From Caldicellulosiruptor saccharolyticus DSM 8903 (lineage in GTDB: Bacteria > Bacillota > Thermoanaerobacteria > Caldicellulosiruptorales > Caldicellulosiruptoraceae): a stretch of 64,000 nucleotides of DNA. The DNA lies in NCBI RefSeq assembly GCF_000016545.1, contig NC_009437.1:2444501-2508500 (forward strand), written 5' to 3'. The notes under the pieces were generated by a model. It searched no databases. It was not told the origin of the DNA and saw only the letters and a program-made list of their open reading frames with translations. A program made the position numbers and the translations under genes. Below, piece after piece: positions 17,965 to 28,343 of this stretch (position 1 is its first letter; each line of letters begins with the position of its first letter).

Positions 17965-20900
17965 TTAGAAGAAACTTAGCTGGCTTGTCTGAGGTAAATC
18001 CTTTAAAACCTTGTATTGTGTCAATATCTCAATTACCTGTTTATTTAGTTTTGCTCTTCTCTGAAGGTCCTCAATGGACAAAAATTTTCCTTCCTTTCTT
18101 GCCTCAACAATATTTCGTGCAGCAGCAATTCCAACGTTCGGCAAGGCATTAAATGGAATCAAAAGTCCCCCATCTTTTATTATAAACTTTTCTGCATCTG
18201 ATTCGTTCAAATCAACAGGATAAAACTTAAGACCTCTTGCTAACATCTCATTTGCTATCTCAAGCACTGTCAGAAGGTTTTTGTCCTTTTGAGATAGGGA
18301 ATTCATTCTATTCTCCATGTCTCTTATCTTTTGTCTTATGAACTCTCTTCCCTTTAATATGGTTGCATAATCAAAGTCATCTGCTCTGACTGTGAAGTAT
18401 GTGGCATAGAAAGCTTCTTTATAATGAACCTTAAAGTAGGCAATCCTAAATGCCATCATGACATAAGCAGCAGCGTGAGCCTTTGGAAACATGTATGTGA
18501 TTTTCTTACAGCTTTCTATATACCACTCTGGCACACCGTAGCTTCTCAAAAGCTCTTCGTCTTCTGGTTTTAAACCCTTCCCTTTTCGAACATCCTCCAT
18601 TATTCTAAAACTGTCTTTCGGCGGAACACCTTTTTGAATAAGGTATAGCATTATATCGTCACGAGTTGAGATTACCTCTTTTAACGTTGCAATGCCGTTT
18701 CTGACAAGGTCCTGTGCGTTATTTGTCCACACATTTGTTCCATGGGAAAGCCCTGATATTCTAACAAGCTCAGCAAACGACTTTGGTTTTGTCTCTATCA
18801 GCATCTGTCTTACAAATCTTGTACCAAATTCTGGTATGCCAAAAGTTCCAACCTCACAGTCAATATCCTCTGGAGAAACTCCAAGTGCTTCTGTACTTGT
18901 AAAGATTGACAAAGTAGCCTTGTCATCAAGTGGGATTGATCGCGGGTCAACTCCTGTTAAGTCCTGAAGCATTCTTATTACAGTTGGGTCGTCATGTCCA
19001 AGTATATCAAGTTTTAATAATCTTCCAGAGATTGCATGATAGTCAAAGTGGGTTGTAATTACACTTTTGTCCTCGCTATCTGCAGGATGCTGAATTGGCG
19101 TAAAGTCGAAAATCTCTTTGTCTTTTGGAACAATCATAAGCCCACCTGGGTGCTGGCCTGTTGTACGTTTAACACCTGTGCAGCCCTGCGAAAGTCTTAA
19201 AACCTCTGCCGGGTGCAAGCTCAGTCCTTTTTCCTCTGCATACTTTGTAACAAACCCATGTGCAGTCTTTTCAGCAACAGTTGAGATTGTACCTGCTCTG
19301 AAAACATAACCCTGACCAAAAAGATCTTCCGTGAACTTATGAGCAATGGGCTGATATTCACCTGAGAAGTTCAAATCTATATCAGGTTCTTTGTCACCAT
19401 CAAAGCCCAAAAAAGTTTCAAACGGTATATCATGACCATCTTTTTTAAGTTTTGTGCCACACCTTGGACAGTCTTTGTCCTCAAGGTCATAACCACAGCC
19501 AACTGTTCCATCTGTCACAAACTCAGAATACTTACAGTTAGGACAAACATAGTGCGGTGGCAGTGGATTTACCTCTGTAATTCCACACATTGTAGCAACA
19601 AGTGATGAACCAACAGAACCACGTGAACCAACCAAGTATCCATCTGACAACGACTTTGACACAAGCTTTTGTGCAATCAAATACATTACAGCAAACCCAT
19701 TTTTTATAATAGAATTTAGTTCTTTTTCAAGTCTCTGCTTAACAATCTCCGGAAGCGGTTCTCCATATATTTCATGAGCTCTTTTCATTGTCATGTTGTA
19801 AATCTCTTCTTCAGCGCCTTCAATCTTTGGCGGGAATGTCTCATCAGGTATTGGTTTTACATCCTCTATCATATCAGCAATTTTGTTGGTGTTCTCAACA
19901 ACAACCTCATATGCTGCTTCTTTGCCAAGGTATTCAAACTCTTTTAACATCTCATCAGTTGTTCTAAAGTATAAATATGGATCATTTTCTACGTCATCGT
20001 AACCTTGGTTGTGCTTTAGAATTTGCCGCAAGATTCTCTGATGAGGATGGCAATAATGCGCATCAGATGTTGCAACAACCAATTTATTTAGTTTTTTCCC
20101 AAGCTGATATATCTTTTTGTTGATTTGTCTGAGCTGCTCTTCATCTTTTAAATATCCTTCTCTAATTAAAAAAGAGTTATTCTCAACAGGCATAATTTCA
20201 AGAAAATCGTAAAGTGATACTATCTTCTCAAGCTCATCATCGCTTTTTCCTTCCATAATCGCCCTGAAAACCTCTCCTGACTCGCATGCACTTCCCAAAA
20301 TGAGTCCATCTTTCAGCTGTATTAAAACACTTTTAGGAATTCTTGGTCGTTTATAAAAATACTCAAGATGAGAATATGAAACAAGCTTATAAAGGTTCTT
20401 TAGCCCCTGCTGATTTTTTACAAGTATTGTGGCATGGTAGCTATGCGATTTCAAATCTGCTTTTGTATTTGTTTCAATAGTATTAAGTTCCTTTAAATAT
20501 TTATATCCTCGACTTTTTAGCTTTTCAATCAGACTTATAAAAATCTTTGCAGTAGTTTCAGCATCAGAGTCTGCTCTGTGATGATGTTTAAGTTCAATAT
20601 TTAGAAATTCTGCCACTTTGTTTAACTTATGGGAGGACAAATCTGTAAGCACTCTTCTTGAAAGCTCTAATGTATCTATATATGTATAGTCAAAGATAAG
20701 GCCGCACTCTTGATAAGACCTTTTCAAAAATCCAATATCAAACTGTGCATTATGCGCAACCAAAATGGCCCCACTGCAGAACTTCTCAAACTCCAGTATA
20801 GCGTCTGAAAGCTTTGGAGCATTATCTACCATATTCTGGTAAATACCTGTTAGTTCAGATATTCTAATAGGAATCTTTCCTTCCGGGTCCACAAATGTTG

Positions 20901-22173
20901 AAAATCTATCAACAATCTCGCCGTTTTCTATCTTAACAGCTCCAATCTCAATTATCCTGTCTTTTTGGTTGTCAAAACCTGTTGTCTCAATATCAACAAC
21001 TACAAAAGTAGTGTCTAAGCTCTGGTTTTCTTTCGGATTATATACAACAGGTACACCGTCGTCAATTAAATAGCATTCCATTCCATATATGACCTTAAGA
21101 CCTTCGCTTTTACTCACTTCCTGGGCTTCTGGGAATGCTTGTACAACACCATGGTCAGTAATTGCAATTGCCCTGTGCCCCCACTTTGCAGCAGTCTTTA
21201 TAAGTTCTTCTGCTGAACACACAGCATCCATTGTAGACATCTTTGTATGGGCATGAAGTTCTACCCTTTTCACATCAGCTGTGTCAAGCCTTTCAGGTTT
21301 CACAGCTCTGTTTACATTCTTTGCATTTACAACAATTGCCTTTTCGAACTCATCAAACTCAACGTTTCCTTCAACTTTTATATAATCTCCCACAGAAATT
21401 GAAGTTGGGGTATTGTCTTTTTTTGCAACAATTTTGACATAAGTAGATGTGTTGTAGTCTGTTACATACAGTTTGTAAATGAGTATATTCTGGTTTTTTG
21501 TCTCTTTTATCTCAATATTGAAAACTTCACCCTCAATTATACACTTGCTGCCTACCTTTATTAAAGAAATAGGAGTTATTTCTTCTTTTTCGTTAATTCT
21601 TTTGCCAAATATGACATCTGGATCTTGCTGAATATCTTTTTTATTGGCTTCTTTCGCTTCCTTTTCCTTTCTCTTCTCTTCAGACTCTTTCAAATAGCTT
21701 TCAATTTCACTATCAAAGTCAAAGTGAATATAAAAGTCTTTAATCCTAAACTCAACATCACACTTGCAGCCAAACTCTTCACTTAAAATATCCTTGACAA
21801 GCATATCTAACTTTCTTTCAAGCATTATATCTCTAATTCCATTTGGCACTAAAAATACAAGCTTATCACCTTCTAAAGTAATCTCGCACTCTTTTAAAAA
21901 TGCCTTGAGCCCATTGCACTTTTTTGATATCTTATAGACCAAAAACCATTTGTGTTTCTGTAAAAGTTCTTTTATATTCACAACCTTGTTATTCAAAAGT
22001 TTAACCTCTACATCTTCGCAAATATCCAAGGAATTTTTGAATCTACTTTCAAGTTCAATTAAATTTATTTCATCTAACCCCTTAATATCATCAATGTATA
22101 TTTTCAGAAACTTATTCGCTTTGTCAAATTCAACCTTGACAGGTTTGAGTGGTAAATAAGCCACCTCACTCAT
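17965..22173 (-). CDS. polC: DNA polymerase III alpha subunit, Gram-positive type (PolC)
   Basis: The replicative polymerase with built-in proofreading; 1402 residues, normal for PolC. Domains in order: N-terminal region, OB fold (about 225-300), split PHP domain (ELHAHTKMSTMDAV; AIAITDHG), inserted DEDDh exonuclease (FVVVDIETTGFDNQKDRIIEIG...HNAQFDIGFLK...HHRADSDAE), zinc finger (CPNCKYSE...CPRCGTKL), and the polymerase core. The core includes PDIDLNFSGEYQ, with the catalytic acidic residues, and a late helix-hairpin-helix (GIAAARNIVEAR). Start ATG overlaps the GT2 stop by 4 bp (ATGA). Intact throughout. Confidence 0.97.
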   Translation of the reverse strand: MSEVAYLPLKPVKVEFDKANKFLKIYIDDIKGLDEINLIELESRFKNSLDICEDVEVKLLNNKVVNIKELLQKHKWFLVYKISKKCNGLKAFLKECEITLEGDKLVFLVPNGIRDIMLERKLDMLVKDILSEEFGCKCDVEFRIKDFYIHFDFDSEIESYLKESEEKRKEKEAKEANKKDIQQDPDVIFGKRINEKEEITPISLIKVGSKCIIEGEVFNIEIKETKNQNILIYKLYVTDYNTSTYVKIVAKKDNTPTSISVGDYIKVEGNVEFDEFEKAIVVNAKNVNRAVKPERLDTADVKRVELHAHTKMSTMDAVCSAEELIKTAAKWGHRAIAITDHGVVQAFPEAQEVSKSEGLKVIYGMECYLIDDGVPVVYNPKENQSLDTTFVVVDIETTGFDNQKDRIIEIGAVKIENGEIVDRFSTFVDPEGKIPIRISELTGIYQNMVDNAPKLSDAILEFEKFCSGAILVAHNAQFDIGFLKRSYQECGLIFDYTYIDTLELSRRVLTDLSSHKLNKVAEFLNIELKHHHRADSDAETTAKIFISLIEKLKSRGYKYLKELNTIETNTKADLKSHSYHATILVKNQQGLKNLYKLVSYSHLEYFYKRPRIPKSVLIQLKDGLILGSACESGEVFRAIMEGKSDDELEKIVSLYDFLEIMPVENNSFLIREGYLKDEEQLRQINKKIYQLGKKLNKLVVATSDAHYCHPHQRILRQILKHNQGYDDVENDPYLYFRTTDEMLKEFEYLGKEAAYEVVVENTNKIADMIEDVKPIPDETFPPKIEGAEEEIYNMTMKRAHEIYGEPLPEIVKQRLEKELNSIIKNGFAVMYLIAQKLVSKSLSDGYLVGSRGSVGSSLVATMCGITEVNPLPPHYVCPNCKYSEFVTDGTVGCGYDLEDKDCPRCGTKLKKDGHDIPFETFLGFDGDKEPDIDLNFSGEYQPIAHKFTEDLFGQGYVFRAGTISTVAEKTAHGFVTKYAEEKGLSLHPAEVLRLSQGCTGVKRTTGQHPGGLMIVPKDKEIFDFTPIQHPADSEDKSVITTHFDYHAISGRLLKLDILGHDDPTVIRMLQDLTGVDPRSIPLDDKATLSIFTSTEALGVSPEDIDCEVGTFGIPEFGTRFVRQMLIETKPKSFAELVRISGLSHGTNVWTNNAQDLVRNGIATLKEVISTRDDIMLYLIQKGVPPKDSFRIMEDVRKGKGLKPEDEELLRSYGVPEWYIESCKKITYMFPKAHAAAYVMMAFRIAYFKVHYKEAFYATYFTVRADDFDYATILKGREFIRQKIRDMENRMNSLSQKDKNLLTVLEIANEMLARGLKFYPVDLNESDAEKFIIKDGGLLIPFNALPNVGIAAARNIVEARKEGKFLSIEDLQRRAKLNKQVIEILTQYKVLKDLPQTSQLSFF

Positions 22174-22841
22174 GCCTCATCCCTACTTTTTTTGAGATTG
22201 ACGTATCCTTTAATTATTTCTCTATACATCTTCATTCTGTGCTGAGCACCTTTGAAAAATCCCAGCTTTTCCTCTTTCATAATATGGGAAACATGTGGCA
22301 GTTCAACTGTCAAAACTCTTAAGTTCAGTTTTTTTGCATATTCTGTCAAGATAATCTCAATTGCATAGCCCAAATCTTTAATGTCTTTTCTAGATTCTAA
22401 TATTTTATCAAAAACCCATCTTTTTATTGCTCTTTGACCAGACAAAAAGGGTGAAATCTTCTGAGCTAAATCTGTAGAAAATCTACCTTCTGAAAATATC
22501 CCTATTGTCATATCAGCTTTGTCTTCTAAAACAGGCAAAATAAGGTTTTGAACATCTTCAACCTTGAGATTTATAAGGTCTGCATCAAGCATTAAAACTA
22601 TGTCACTTTGAGTATTTTCAACACCGTAGAAGATTGCATAACTTTTGCCCATATTTTGGTAAAGTTTCAAAGTATGTGCGCCCTTTTCTTTTGCAACCTC
22701 TGCTGTCTTGTCCTCAGAGCCATCGTCTATCACATAAATTTCATCAACAAGCGTACACTTTTTCACAACCTCTATAACCGACCCTATCCTTTTTTCCTCA
22801 TTGTACGCAGGAATCAAACAAACCACTTTATTATTCATCAT
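22170..22841 (-). CDS. Family 2 glycosyltransferase (dolichyl-phosphate mannosyltransferase-like)
   Basis: 223 residues with a GT-A fold: VCLIPAYNEEKRIGSVIEV, then YVIDDGSEDKT, then the metal-binding DAD in MLDADL. There is no transmembrane segment at the C-terminus. Relatives move sugar from a nucleotide donor to a polyprenyl phosphate. The place between ispG and polC, in an operon that also makes undecaprenyl precursors (uppS, dxr, ispG), fits a lipid-phosphate acceptor, but that is inference. Stop overlaps the polC start. Confidence 0.82.
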   Translation of the reverse strand: MMNNKVVCLIPAYNEEKRIGSVIEVVKKCTLVDEIYVIDDGSEDKTAEVAKEKGAHTLKLYQNMGKSYAIFYGVENTQSDIVLMLDADLINLKVEDVQNLILPVLEDKADMTIGIFSEGRFSTDLAQKISPFLSGQRAIKRWVFDKILESRKDIKDLGYAIEIILTEYAKKLNLRVLTVELPHVSHIMKEEKLGFFKGAQHRMKMYREIIKGYVNLKKSRDEA

Positions 22842-22847
22842 TTCACC

Positions 22848-23900
22848 TCATGTTTTATAAAGAGAATAAATCTCTCGTATCAGCTCATCAACAAGATCAT
22901 CTTCTTTTACCTTCTTTACAATCTTTCCTTTTTTAAACAAAAGCCCCTCTCCAATGCCGCAGGCAATTCCAATATCAGCTTCTTTTGCCTCACCAGGACC
23001 ATTTACTGCACAGCCCATTATTGCAACGCTAATATCCAAATCCAAATTTCCAATTCTCTTTTCAACCTCATTTGCAATCTTGATTAAATCTACGTTACAC
23101 CTTGCGCATGTTGGACATGAGATTATATTCACACCCTTTTTTAATTTTAACCCCTTTAGAATCTCTTTTGCAACAGTTACCTCTTTTTCAGGATCATCAG
23201 TAAGAGACACCCTTATTGTGTCTCCAATACCTTGAAGAAGCAAATGGCCAATTGCAATACTTGACTTTACACACCCTGCAATAAATGTCCCTGCTTCTGT
23301 AAGTCCAACGTGAAGTGGATAGCTTGTCCTTCTTGACAAAATTTCATAGCTTTTGATAGTTGTCAAAATGTCAGAGGACTTTACTGATATCACAATATTG
23401 TCAAAATCAAAACTTTCCAAAAGTCTTACCTGGTTGAGGGCTGCCTCAACAATTGCTTCAGGCGTTGGTGATTTGTATTTTTCCAATATCTCTTTCGGGA
23501 GAGAACCTGAGTTTGCCCCAACTCTGATAGGAATACCATATCTTTTGGCTTCATCAACTATTTTCTTTACCTTTTCAGGTCCTCCAATATTACCAGGGTT
23601 AATCCTTATCTTATCAGCTCCATTGTAAATAGCCTCAAGCGCAAGTTTATAATCAAAATGAATATCAGCAACAATCGGAATATGAATCTTAGCCTTGATT
23701 TTTTCAATAGCTTTTGCACTTTCCATATCAGGTACTGCAACTCTTATTATCTCGCAACCCAAACTCTCAAGTCTGAGTATCTGCTCAACTGTCTTTTCAA
23801 TATCTTTTGTCTTTGTATTTGTCATTGACTGAATCCTAATTGGCTCACCGCCACCAATATAAAGATTGCCAATCTTTATTTTTTTTGTCAAACATGTCAC
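22848..23900 (-). CDS. ispG: 4-hydroxy-3-methylbut-2-en-1-yl diphosphate synthase (IspG/GcpE)
   Basis: Fe-S enzyme of the MEP isoprenoid pathway, converting MEcPP to HMBPP. 350 residues with a TIM-barrel part opening IRIQSMTNTKTKDIEKTVEQI. The C-terminal cluster-binding part shows CPTCARC and MGCAVNGPGEA, the three Cys ligands plus the conserved Glu. Its start overlaps the rseP stop by 4 bp. It clusters with dxr and uppS, giving three steps from MEP to undecaprenyl diphosphate in one operon. Confidence 0.95.
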   Translation of the reverse strand: MTCLTKKIKIGNLYIGGGEPIRIQSMTNTKTKDIEKTVEQILRLESLGCEIIRVAVPDMESAKAIEKIKAKIHIPIVADIHFDYKLALEAIYNGADKIRINPGNIGGPEKVKKIVDEAKRYGIPIRVGANSGSLPKEILEKYKSPTPEAIVEAALNQVRLLESFDFDNIVISVKSSDILTTIKSYEILSRRTSYPLHVGLTEAGTFIAGCVKSSIAIGHLLLQGIGDTIRVSLTDDPEKEVTVAKEILKGLKLKKGVNIISCPTCARCNVDLIKIANEVEKRIGNLDLDISVAIMGCAVNGPGEAKEADIGIACGIGEGLLFKKGKIVKKVKEDDLVDELIREIYSLYKT

Positions 23901-24949
23901 CTTCCAGGCATTATGATGTTTTTGATATCATTGAAAGTGACAATTACAAGTAGTAAAAGGAGCAGCACAAACCCAATTGTATGAATCAGCGCTTCCTTTT
24001 CCCTGTTAAATGGCTTTCCTACTACTGCTTCGTATAAATAAAACACAAGTCTGCTTCCGTCAAGCGCAGGGAATGGAATGAGGTTTATAACACCAAGGTT
24101 TACTGAAATGAGCTGCATAAGCCACAAAATGTTTAAAAGCCCGCTTATAAAATTTTGCTTAAACCCAGCATTTGCCGCCTGTCCAATTGTTTTTACTATT
24201 CCAACAGGTCCCATTACTTCAGACCCAGATACCTTGCCCGACAATATTAAAACAACTCCATAAATAGTCTCTTTAATCTCCGCGTATGTGGCAAATATGC
24301 TATAATAGACGCTATTCAAAAAATTCTTCTGTGAAATTTTGGGTGATATACCTATTCGCTTTGACTTTGTATTAGGATCATATTTTGGAGTAACAAAGAA
24401 ACTGTATACCTGACCATCTCTTAAAACTTTAACTTCAAGAGGTTTGTCTTTGTAGAGCATATTATGAACTGCTAAATAGAAGCTTACCTGGTCCCATACG
24501 AATACACGATTGCCATCAAGCTCAATTATTTTATCTCCTGGTTTTATTCCTACTTGATATGCAGGCATAGTAGGCTCAACTTTACCAATTGTATTTGTTC
24601 CAAAACCAACAAAATAGCCTATACCCATCATGATGACAATTGCAAGAACAAAATTCATCAATGGACCCATTAACACCATCAAAATTCTCTTATGAACTTT
24701 TGCTTTGTTTAGTGCACGTGGATGGTCTACTTCCTGGTCTTCACCAAGAGGTTTTACATAGCCGCCTATTAAAAAAGCTCTTACAGAATATTCTGTCTCT
24801 TTACCTTTGATGCTAAAAATCTTTGGACCAAACCCAAGGGCAAACTCTTCTACAAGTACTCCTGATAATTTGCAAACAATAAAATGACCAAATTCATGAA
24901 TAAGTATCACAATTGTGAGGACAATTAAAGCTATCAAAAGATTTATCAA
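23897..24949 (-). CDS. rseP: RIP zinc metalloprotease RseP/RasP
   Basis: Site-2 intramembrane protease that cuts anti-sigma factors and leftover signal peptides. 350 residues: the first helix carries HEFGH (zinc ligands), a PDZ domain follows (GIKPGDKIIELDGNRV), and a late helix has NLIPFPALDG with the third ligand Asp. Four transmembrane helices are visible. Overlaps of 4 bp with both dxr and ispG show tight translational coupling, the usual order in Bacillota. Confidence 0.95.
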   Translation of the reverse strand: MINLLIALIVLTIVILIHEFGHFIVCKLSGVLVEEFALGFGPKIFSIKGKETEYSVRAFLIGGYVKPLGEDQEVDHPRALNKAKVHKRILMVLMGPLMNFVLAIVIMMGIGYFVGFGTNTIGKVEPTMPAYQVGIKPGDKIIELDGNRVFVWDQVSFYLAVHNMLYKDKPLEVKVLRDGQVYSFFVTPKYDPNTKSKRIGISPKISQKNFLNSVYYSIFATYAEIKETIYGVVLILSGKVSGSEVMGPVGIVKTIGQAANAGFKQNFISGLLNILWLMQLISVNLGVINLIPFPALDGSRLVFYLYEAVVGKPFNREKEALIHTIGFVLLLLLLVIVTFNDIKNIIMPGR

Positions 24950-26112
24950 GACATCTCACCTTCCACTATTTTTTTGAGTTCCATCCTTGCTATTTTATCA
25001 ACCTCTAAGATGTCCTCAATTGAATTGATTTGTTGTGGCCTGTGGTTCTCAACAACCTTTGCTACATAATTCATCATATCAACAAATGTTATCTTCCCCT
25101 CCAAGAAAATTTTAACTGCTTCTTCGTCAGCCGCGTTTAAAACAACTGGATAACTTTCCCCTTTTTGTGCACAATCGTATGCGAGCTTGAGTAAAAAGAA
25201 TGTCTCAAAATCAGGCTCTTCGAATGTAAGCTGCTTTAATTTGCTAAAGTCAAGAGGCTCTATTAAGCAGATACTCCTTTTGGGATACGTTAAACTGTAT
25301 TCAATTGAAAGTCGCATATCTGGATTTGAAATCTGAGCTTTTATAGAGCCATCAACAAACTCCACCATTGAATGTATAATACTTTGGGGATGTATTACAA
25401 CATCAATCTCATCAGTTTTTTTGTCAAAGAAAAACATTGCTTCAATAACTTCAAAACCTTTGTTAATTAGCGTTGCAGAATCAACTGTTATTTTTTTTCC
25501 CATTCTCCATGTAGGATGCGAAAGCACATCTTCTATTTTGACATTTTTTAGTTGGTCTAATTTTTTACCTCTAAATGGTCCGCCTGAGGCTGTCAATATT
25601 ATTCTTCTGACATCCCTTTTATCCTCACCCACAAGACACTGAAAGATTGCACTGTGCTCCGAGTCAACAGGAATCAAAATGTAGTCTTGGTTTTCATTTG
25701 ATTTGTCCTTGATCATTTGTTTTATAATTTTTCCACCGACAACTAACGTCTCTTTGTTGGCAAGTGCAACCTTTTTACCTGCTTTTATTGCTTCAATGGT
25801 TGGAACTAACCCCGATATTCCCACTAATGCATTTACAATAAGGTCAGCATTTTCATAAGTTGCAAGCTCAATCAGTCCTTTTTGACCTGCTACAACTATT
25901 TTATTAGGAAATTGCTCTTTTAAAATAGAATAATACCTCTCATCACCTATGCAAAGAATCTCAGGGTTCAGATCCTTTGCTTGGGATATGAGCATTCCAA
26001 TATTCTGATATGCAGAAAGTCCTACCACCTTTATTCCTAACCTCTTTGCAACATCTACTGCTTGACATCCAATTGAACCAGTTGACCCTAAGATGCAAAT
26101 TCTTTTTGTCAT
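24946..26112 (-). CDS. dxr: 1-deoxy-D-xylulose 5-phosphate reductoisomerase
   Basis: Second step of the MEP pathway, DXP + NADPH to MEP. 388 residues. NADPH-binding ILGSTGSIGCQAVDV opens the protein; the metal and substrate block is PVDSEHSAIFQCL, and HPTWRMGKKITVDSATLINKGFE follows. The start is ATG behind GAAGGAG. It sits between cdsA and rseP, the standard arrangement. Confidence 0.96.
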   Translation of the reverse strand: MTKRICILGSTGSIGCQAVDVAKRLGIKVVGLSAYQNIGMLISQAKDLNPEILCIGDERYYSILKEQFPNKIVVAGQKGLIELATYENADLIVNALVGISGLVPTIEAIKAGKKVALANKETLVVGGKIIKQMIKDKSNENQDYILIPVDSEHSAIFQCLVGEDKRDVRRIILTASGGPFRGKKLDQLKNVKIEDVLSHPTWRMGKKITVDSATLINKGFEVIEAMFFFDKKTDEIDVVIHPQSIIHSMVEFVDGSIKAQISNPDMRLSIEYSLTYPKRSICLIEPLDFSKLKQLTFEEPDFETFFLLKLAYDCAQKGESYPVVLNAADEEAVKIFLEGKITFVDMMNYVAKVVENHRPQQINSIEDILEVDKIARMELKKIVEGEMS

Positions 26113-26139
26113 ATCCTTCGCTCCTTCTAAAAAGTAATA

Positions 26140-26925
26140 TCAAAATATTCCTATCTTAGCAAGAAGGTATATTACTGGTGCAACCATTATTAAGCTGTCA
26201 AACCTATCTAGAATACCACCATGTCCTGGTAAAATATAGCCAAAGTCTTTTTTGTTCTGCTCTCTTTTTAGCATAGAAGCAAACAAATCACCCGTGTGAG
26301 CAATAACAGAAAGACCTCCACCTGCAATCAAACCAGTTATAAAAACTTTAAAGTCAAACTTCGCGTAGCACAAAATACTTAAATAAAACCAAACGGCAAT
26401 TATACCACCAATCATCCCACCAATAAATCCTTCTAAGCTCTTTTTGGGACTTATACTGCTCCACACTCTTCGTTTGCCAAATGTTATACCAATAAAATAC
26501 GCAAAAGTGTCAGTTGCCCAGCATACAAGATAGGGAAGCCAAATGAGTTTTTTGCCATTTTCAAAATCATAAAGGGATACCAAAAAGAAAATAGGTAATA
26601 ACACATATATAAAGGAAAAAATAGAATATACTATGCTCTTTGCTGCAACCTCATTTTTGAAACTTTCTATAAACGCAAATAAAAACAGAGTAATGAAGAG
26701 TATAAAAGTTTTCTTCGAAAAATCAACTGGAATTATAAAAAAAATAATGCTCGCAAGCATGCTCAGATACATCATGTACTTTTCAATTTTATAAACTGAC
26801 AAAAATTCATAAATCCCAACCACTGCAACAACAATTCCAAAAACTTTGAGTGGAACACCACCTAAGATATTTACTGCAGCAACTAAAGCTACACCCCAAA
26901 TAGCTGTAAATATCCTTTGCTTCAT
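26140..26925 (-). CDS. cdsA: Phosphatidate cytidylyltransferase
   Basis: Makes CDP-diacylglycerol from phosphatidic acid and CTP at the membrane. 261 residues and about seven transmembrane helices. The C-terminal CDS signature is readable: KKSLEGFIGG and then SVIAHTGDLFASMLKREQNKKDFG with GHGGILDRFDS. It lies between uppS and dxr in the phospholipid/isoprenoid block. Confidence 0.95.
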   Translation of the reverse strand: MKQRIFTAIWGVALVAAVNILGGVPLKVFGIVVAVVGIYEFLSVYKIEKYMMYLSMLASIIFFIIPVDFSKKTFILFITLFLFAFIESFKNEVAAKSIVYSIFSFIYVLLPIFFLVSLYDFENGKKLIWLPYLVCWATDTFAYFIGITFGKRRVWSSISPKKSLEGFIGGMIGGIIAVWFYLSILCYAKFDFKVFITGLIAGGGLSVIAHTGDLFASMLKREQNKKDFGYILPGHGGILDRFDSLIMVAPVIYLLAKIGIF

Positions 26926-26942
26926 AACCTTTCCTCCAAAAC

Positions 26943-27689
26943 CTATTTTACACCACCAAATCTTCTTTCTCTTTTCTGATAGTCTTCAATAGCCTTTAAA
27001 AGATGTTCTTTTTTAAAGTCTGGCCAAAGCACATTTGAAAACCAAAACTCGGTATAAGATATTTGCCACAAAAGAAAATTAGAGACCCTCATCTCGCCAC
27101 TTGGTCGAATCAAAAGGTCAGGATCAGGAATATCCTTTGTATAAAGATAGTTCTTAAAAAGCTCTTCATTAATAGCTTCGATATCAATTTTACCACTCTT
27201 GATATCTAAAGCCAAATTTTTTACTGCATTTACAATCTCGCTTCTACCCCCATAGTTCAAAGCTATAACTACACAAAGTCCTGTTTTATCTTTTGTCCTC
27301 TCCTCGGCACTTATAATTCTCTCTTGAATATCCTTATCAAGCTTTGAAATATCTCCTATTACCCTGATTCTTATTTGCGTTTTATTAATGAGATTCTCTA
27401 TCTCTGTGTCAAAAAACTCTCGAAGAAGATTCATAAGATTTTCAACCTCATCCTTCGGCCTTTTCCAATTCTCTGTCGAAAAAGCATACACAGTAATATA
27501 TTTTAAACCAATTTCATCAGCAAACAAGATTATCTCTCTCAACTTTTGCGCACCGAATCTGTGACCAGCTGAACGTGGCAGTCCTCTTTTTTTTGCCCAT
27601 CTACCATTACCATCCATGATAATTGCAATGTGCCTTGGCATTTTTTCTTTGTCAATTGGAATTTTCTTCCTTTTAAAAAAATCAAACAT
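26943..27689 (-). CDS. uppS: Isoprenyl (undecaprenyl) diphosphate synthase
   Basis: cis-Prenyltransferase making the C55 carrier lipid for wall synthesis. The signature HIAIIMDGNGRWAKKRGLPRSAGH (catalytic Asp in MDGNGRW) and the late RPSGEMRVSNFLLWQ are present. About 248 residues from the ATG at 27689. A longer frame (to 27773) runs back through a clear terminator hairpin, so the extra 28 residues are unlikely to be translated. First gene of the third segment of the rpsB-thiN block. Confidence 0.95.
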   Translation of the reverse strand: MFDFFKRKKIPIDKEKMPRHIAIIMDGNGRWAKKRGLPRSAGHRFGAQKLREIILFADEIGLKYITVYAFSTENWKRPKDEVENLMNLLREFFDTEIENLINKTQIRIRVIGDISKLDKDIQERIISAEERTKDKTGLCVVIALNYGGRSEIVNAVKNLALDIKSGKIDIEAINEELFKNYLYTKDIPDPDLLIRPSGEMRVSNFLLWQISYTEFWFSNVLWPDFKKEHLLKAIEDYQKRERRFGGVK

Positions 27690-27735
27690 TTTTACTAAAA
27701 GCCCTCTCTTTCCATTTTTGTAAAACTCTTTTTGA

Positions 27736-27771
27736 TCTAAAAAAATAACGGGGATTTTGAAAAACCCCGCC
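27736..27771 (-). terminator. Intrinsic terminator between frr and uppS
   Basis: CGGGG pairs with CCCCG (27749-27769) with T/A pairs inside. On the minus strand it is followed by TTATTTTTTT. It lies just after the frr stop, inside what looks like one long operon. Confidence 0.85.
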
Positions 27772-27787
27772 AAATATCTTTTTAAAC

Positions 27788-28342
27788 TTATACCTCCATT
27801 ATCTCCTTTTCCTTTGCACTTAAAAGCTTTTCAATTTGTTCTATGTATTTGTCGTGCAGCTTTTGTACATCCTCTTCAGCGTCTTTCAGGTCATCCTCTG
27901 TAATCTCATTGTTTTTCTTCATCTTCTTGTACTCATCAATTGCCTCTCTTCTAATGTTTCTGATTGCAACCTTCGCGTCCTCTGCCATCTTTTTGACCTG
28001 TTTTACAAGTTCTTTTCGTCTCTCTTCAGTAAGTTCAGGGAATATAAGCCTTATAACCTTACCGTCGTTTGCTGGATTTACGCCAAGGTCTGCCTTCTGA
28101 ATTGCCTTTTCAATTTCTTTGAGCATTCTTGCTTCCCACGGCTGGATGACAATCATTCTCGCTTCTGGTACAGTAATGCTCGCAAGCTGAGGAATTGGAG
28201 TTGGAACACCATAGTAGTCTACCATAACCTTGTCCAAGATATGAGGATTTGCTCTTCCTGCCCTGACTGTTGCAAACTCTTCTTTTAAAGTTTCAATTGC
28301 CTTTTTCATTTTTTCTTCAGCAATTTGAATAGGCTCTGGCAT
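27788..28342 (-). CDS. frr: Ribosome recycling factor
   Basis: 184 residues, the standard length. It has the N-terminal helix [26 protein letters not shown] and the C-terminal helix block [20 protein letters not shown] of RRF, which splits post-termination ribosomes with EF-G. RBS AAAGGAGG lies before the ATG. It follows pyrH by 1 bp, the common pairing, and a terminator follows it. Confidence 0.97.
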   Translation of the reverse strand: MPEPIQIAEEKMKKAIETLKEEFATVRAGRANPHILDKVMVDYYGVPTPIPQLASITVPEARMIVIQPWEARMLKEIEKAIQKADLGVNPANDGKVIRLIFPELTEERRKELVKQVKKMAEDAKVAIRNIRREAIDEYKKMKKNNEITEDDLKDAEEDVQKLHDKYIEQIEKLLSAKEKEIMEV

Positions 28343-28343
28343 A

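Noticed and set aside
27690-27773. A 28-codon N-terminal extension of uppS
   Set aside because: It reads through an intrinsic terminator hairpin and precedes the normal UppS N-terminus; the ATG at 27689 is preferred.
27836-28288. A 150-residue + strand open frame rich in Leu, Phe and Cys
   Set aside because: Antisense to frr, an essential gene whose family motifs are all intact.
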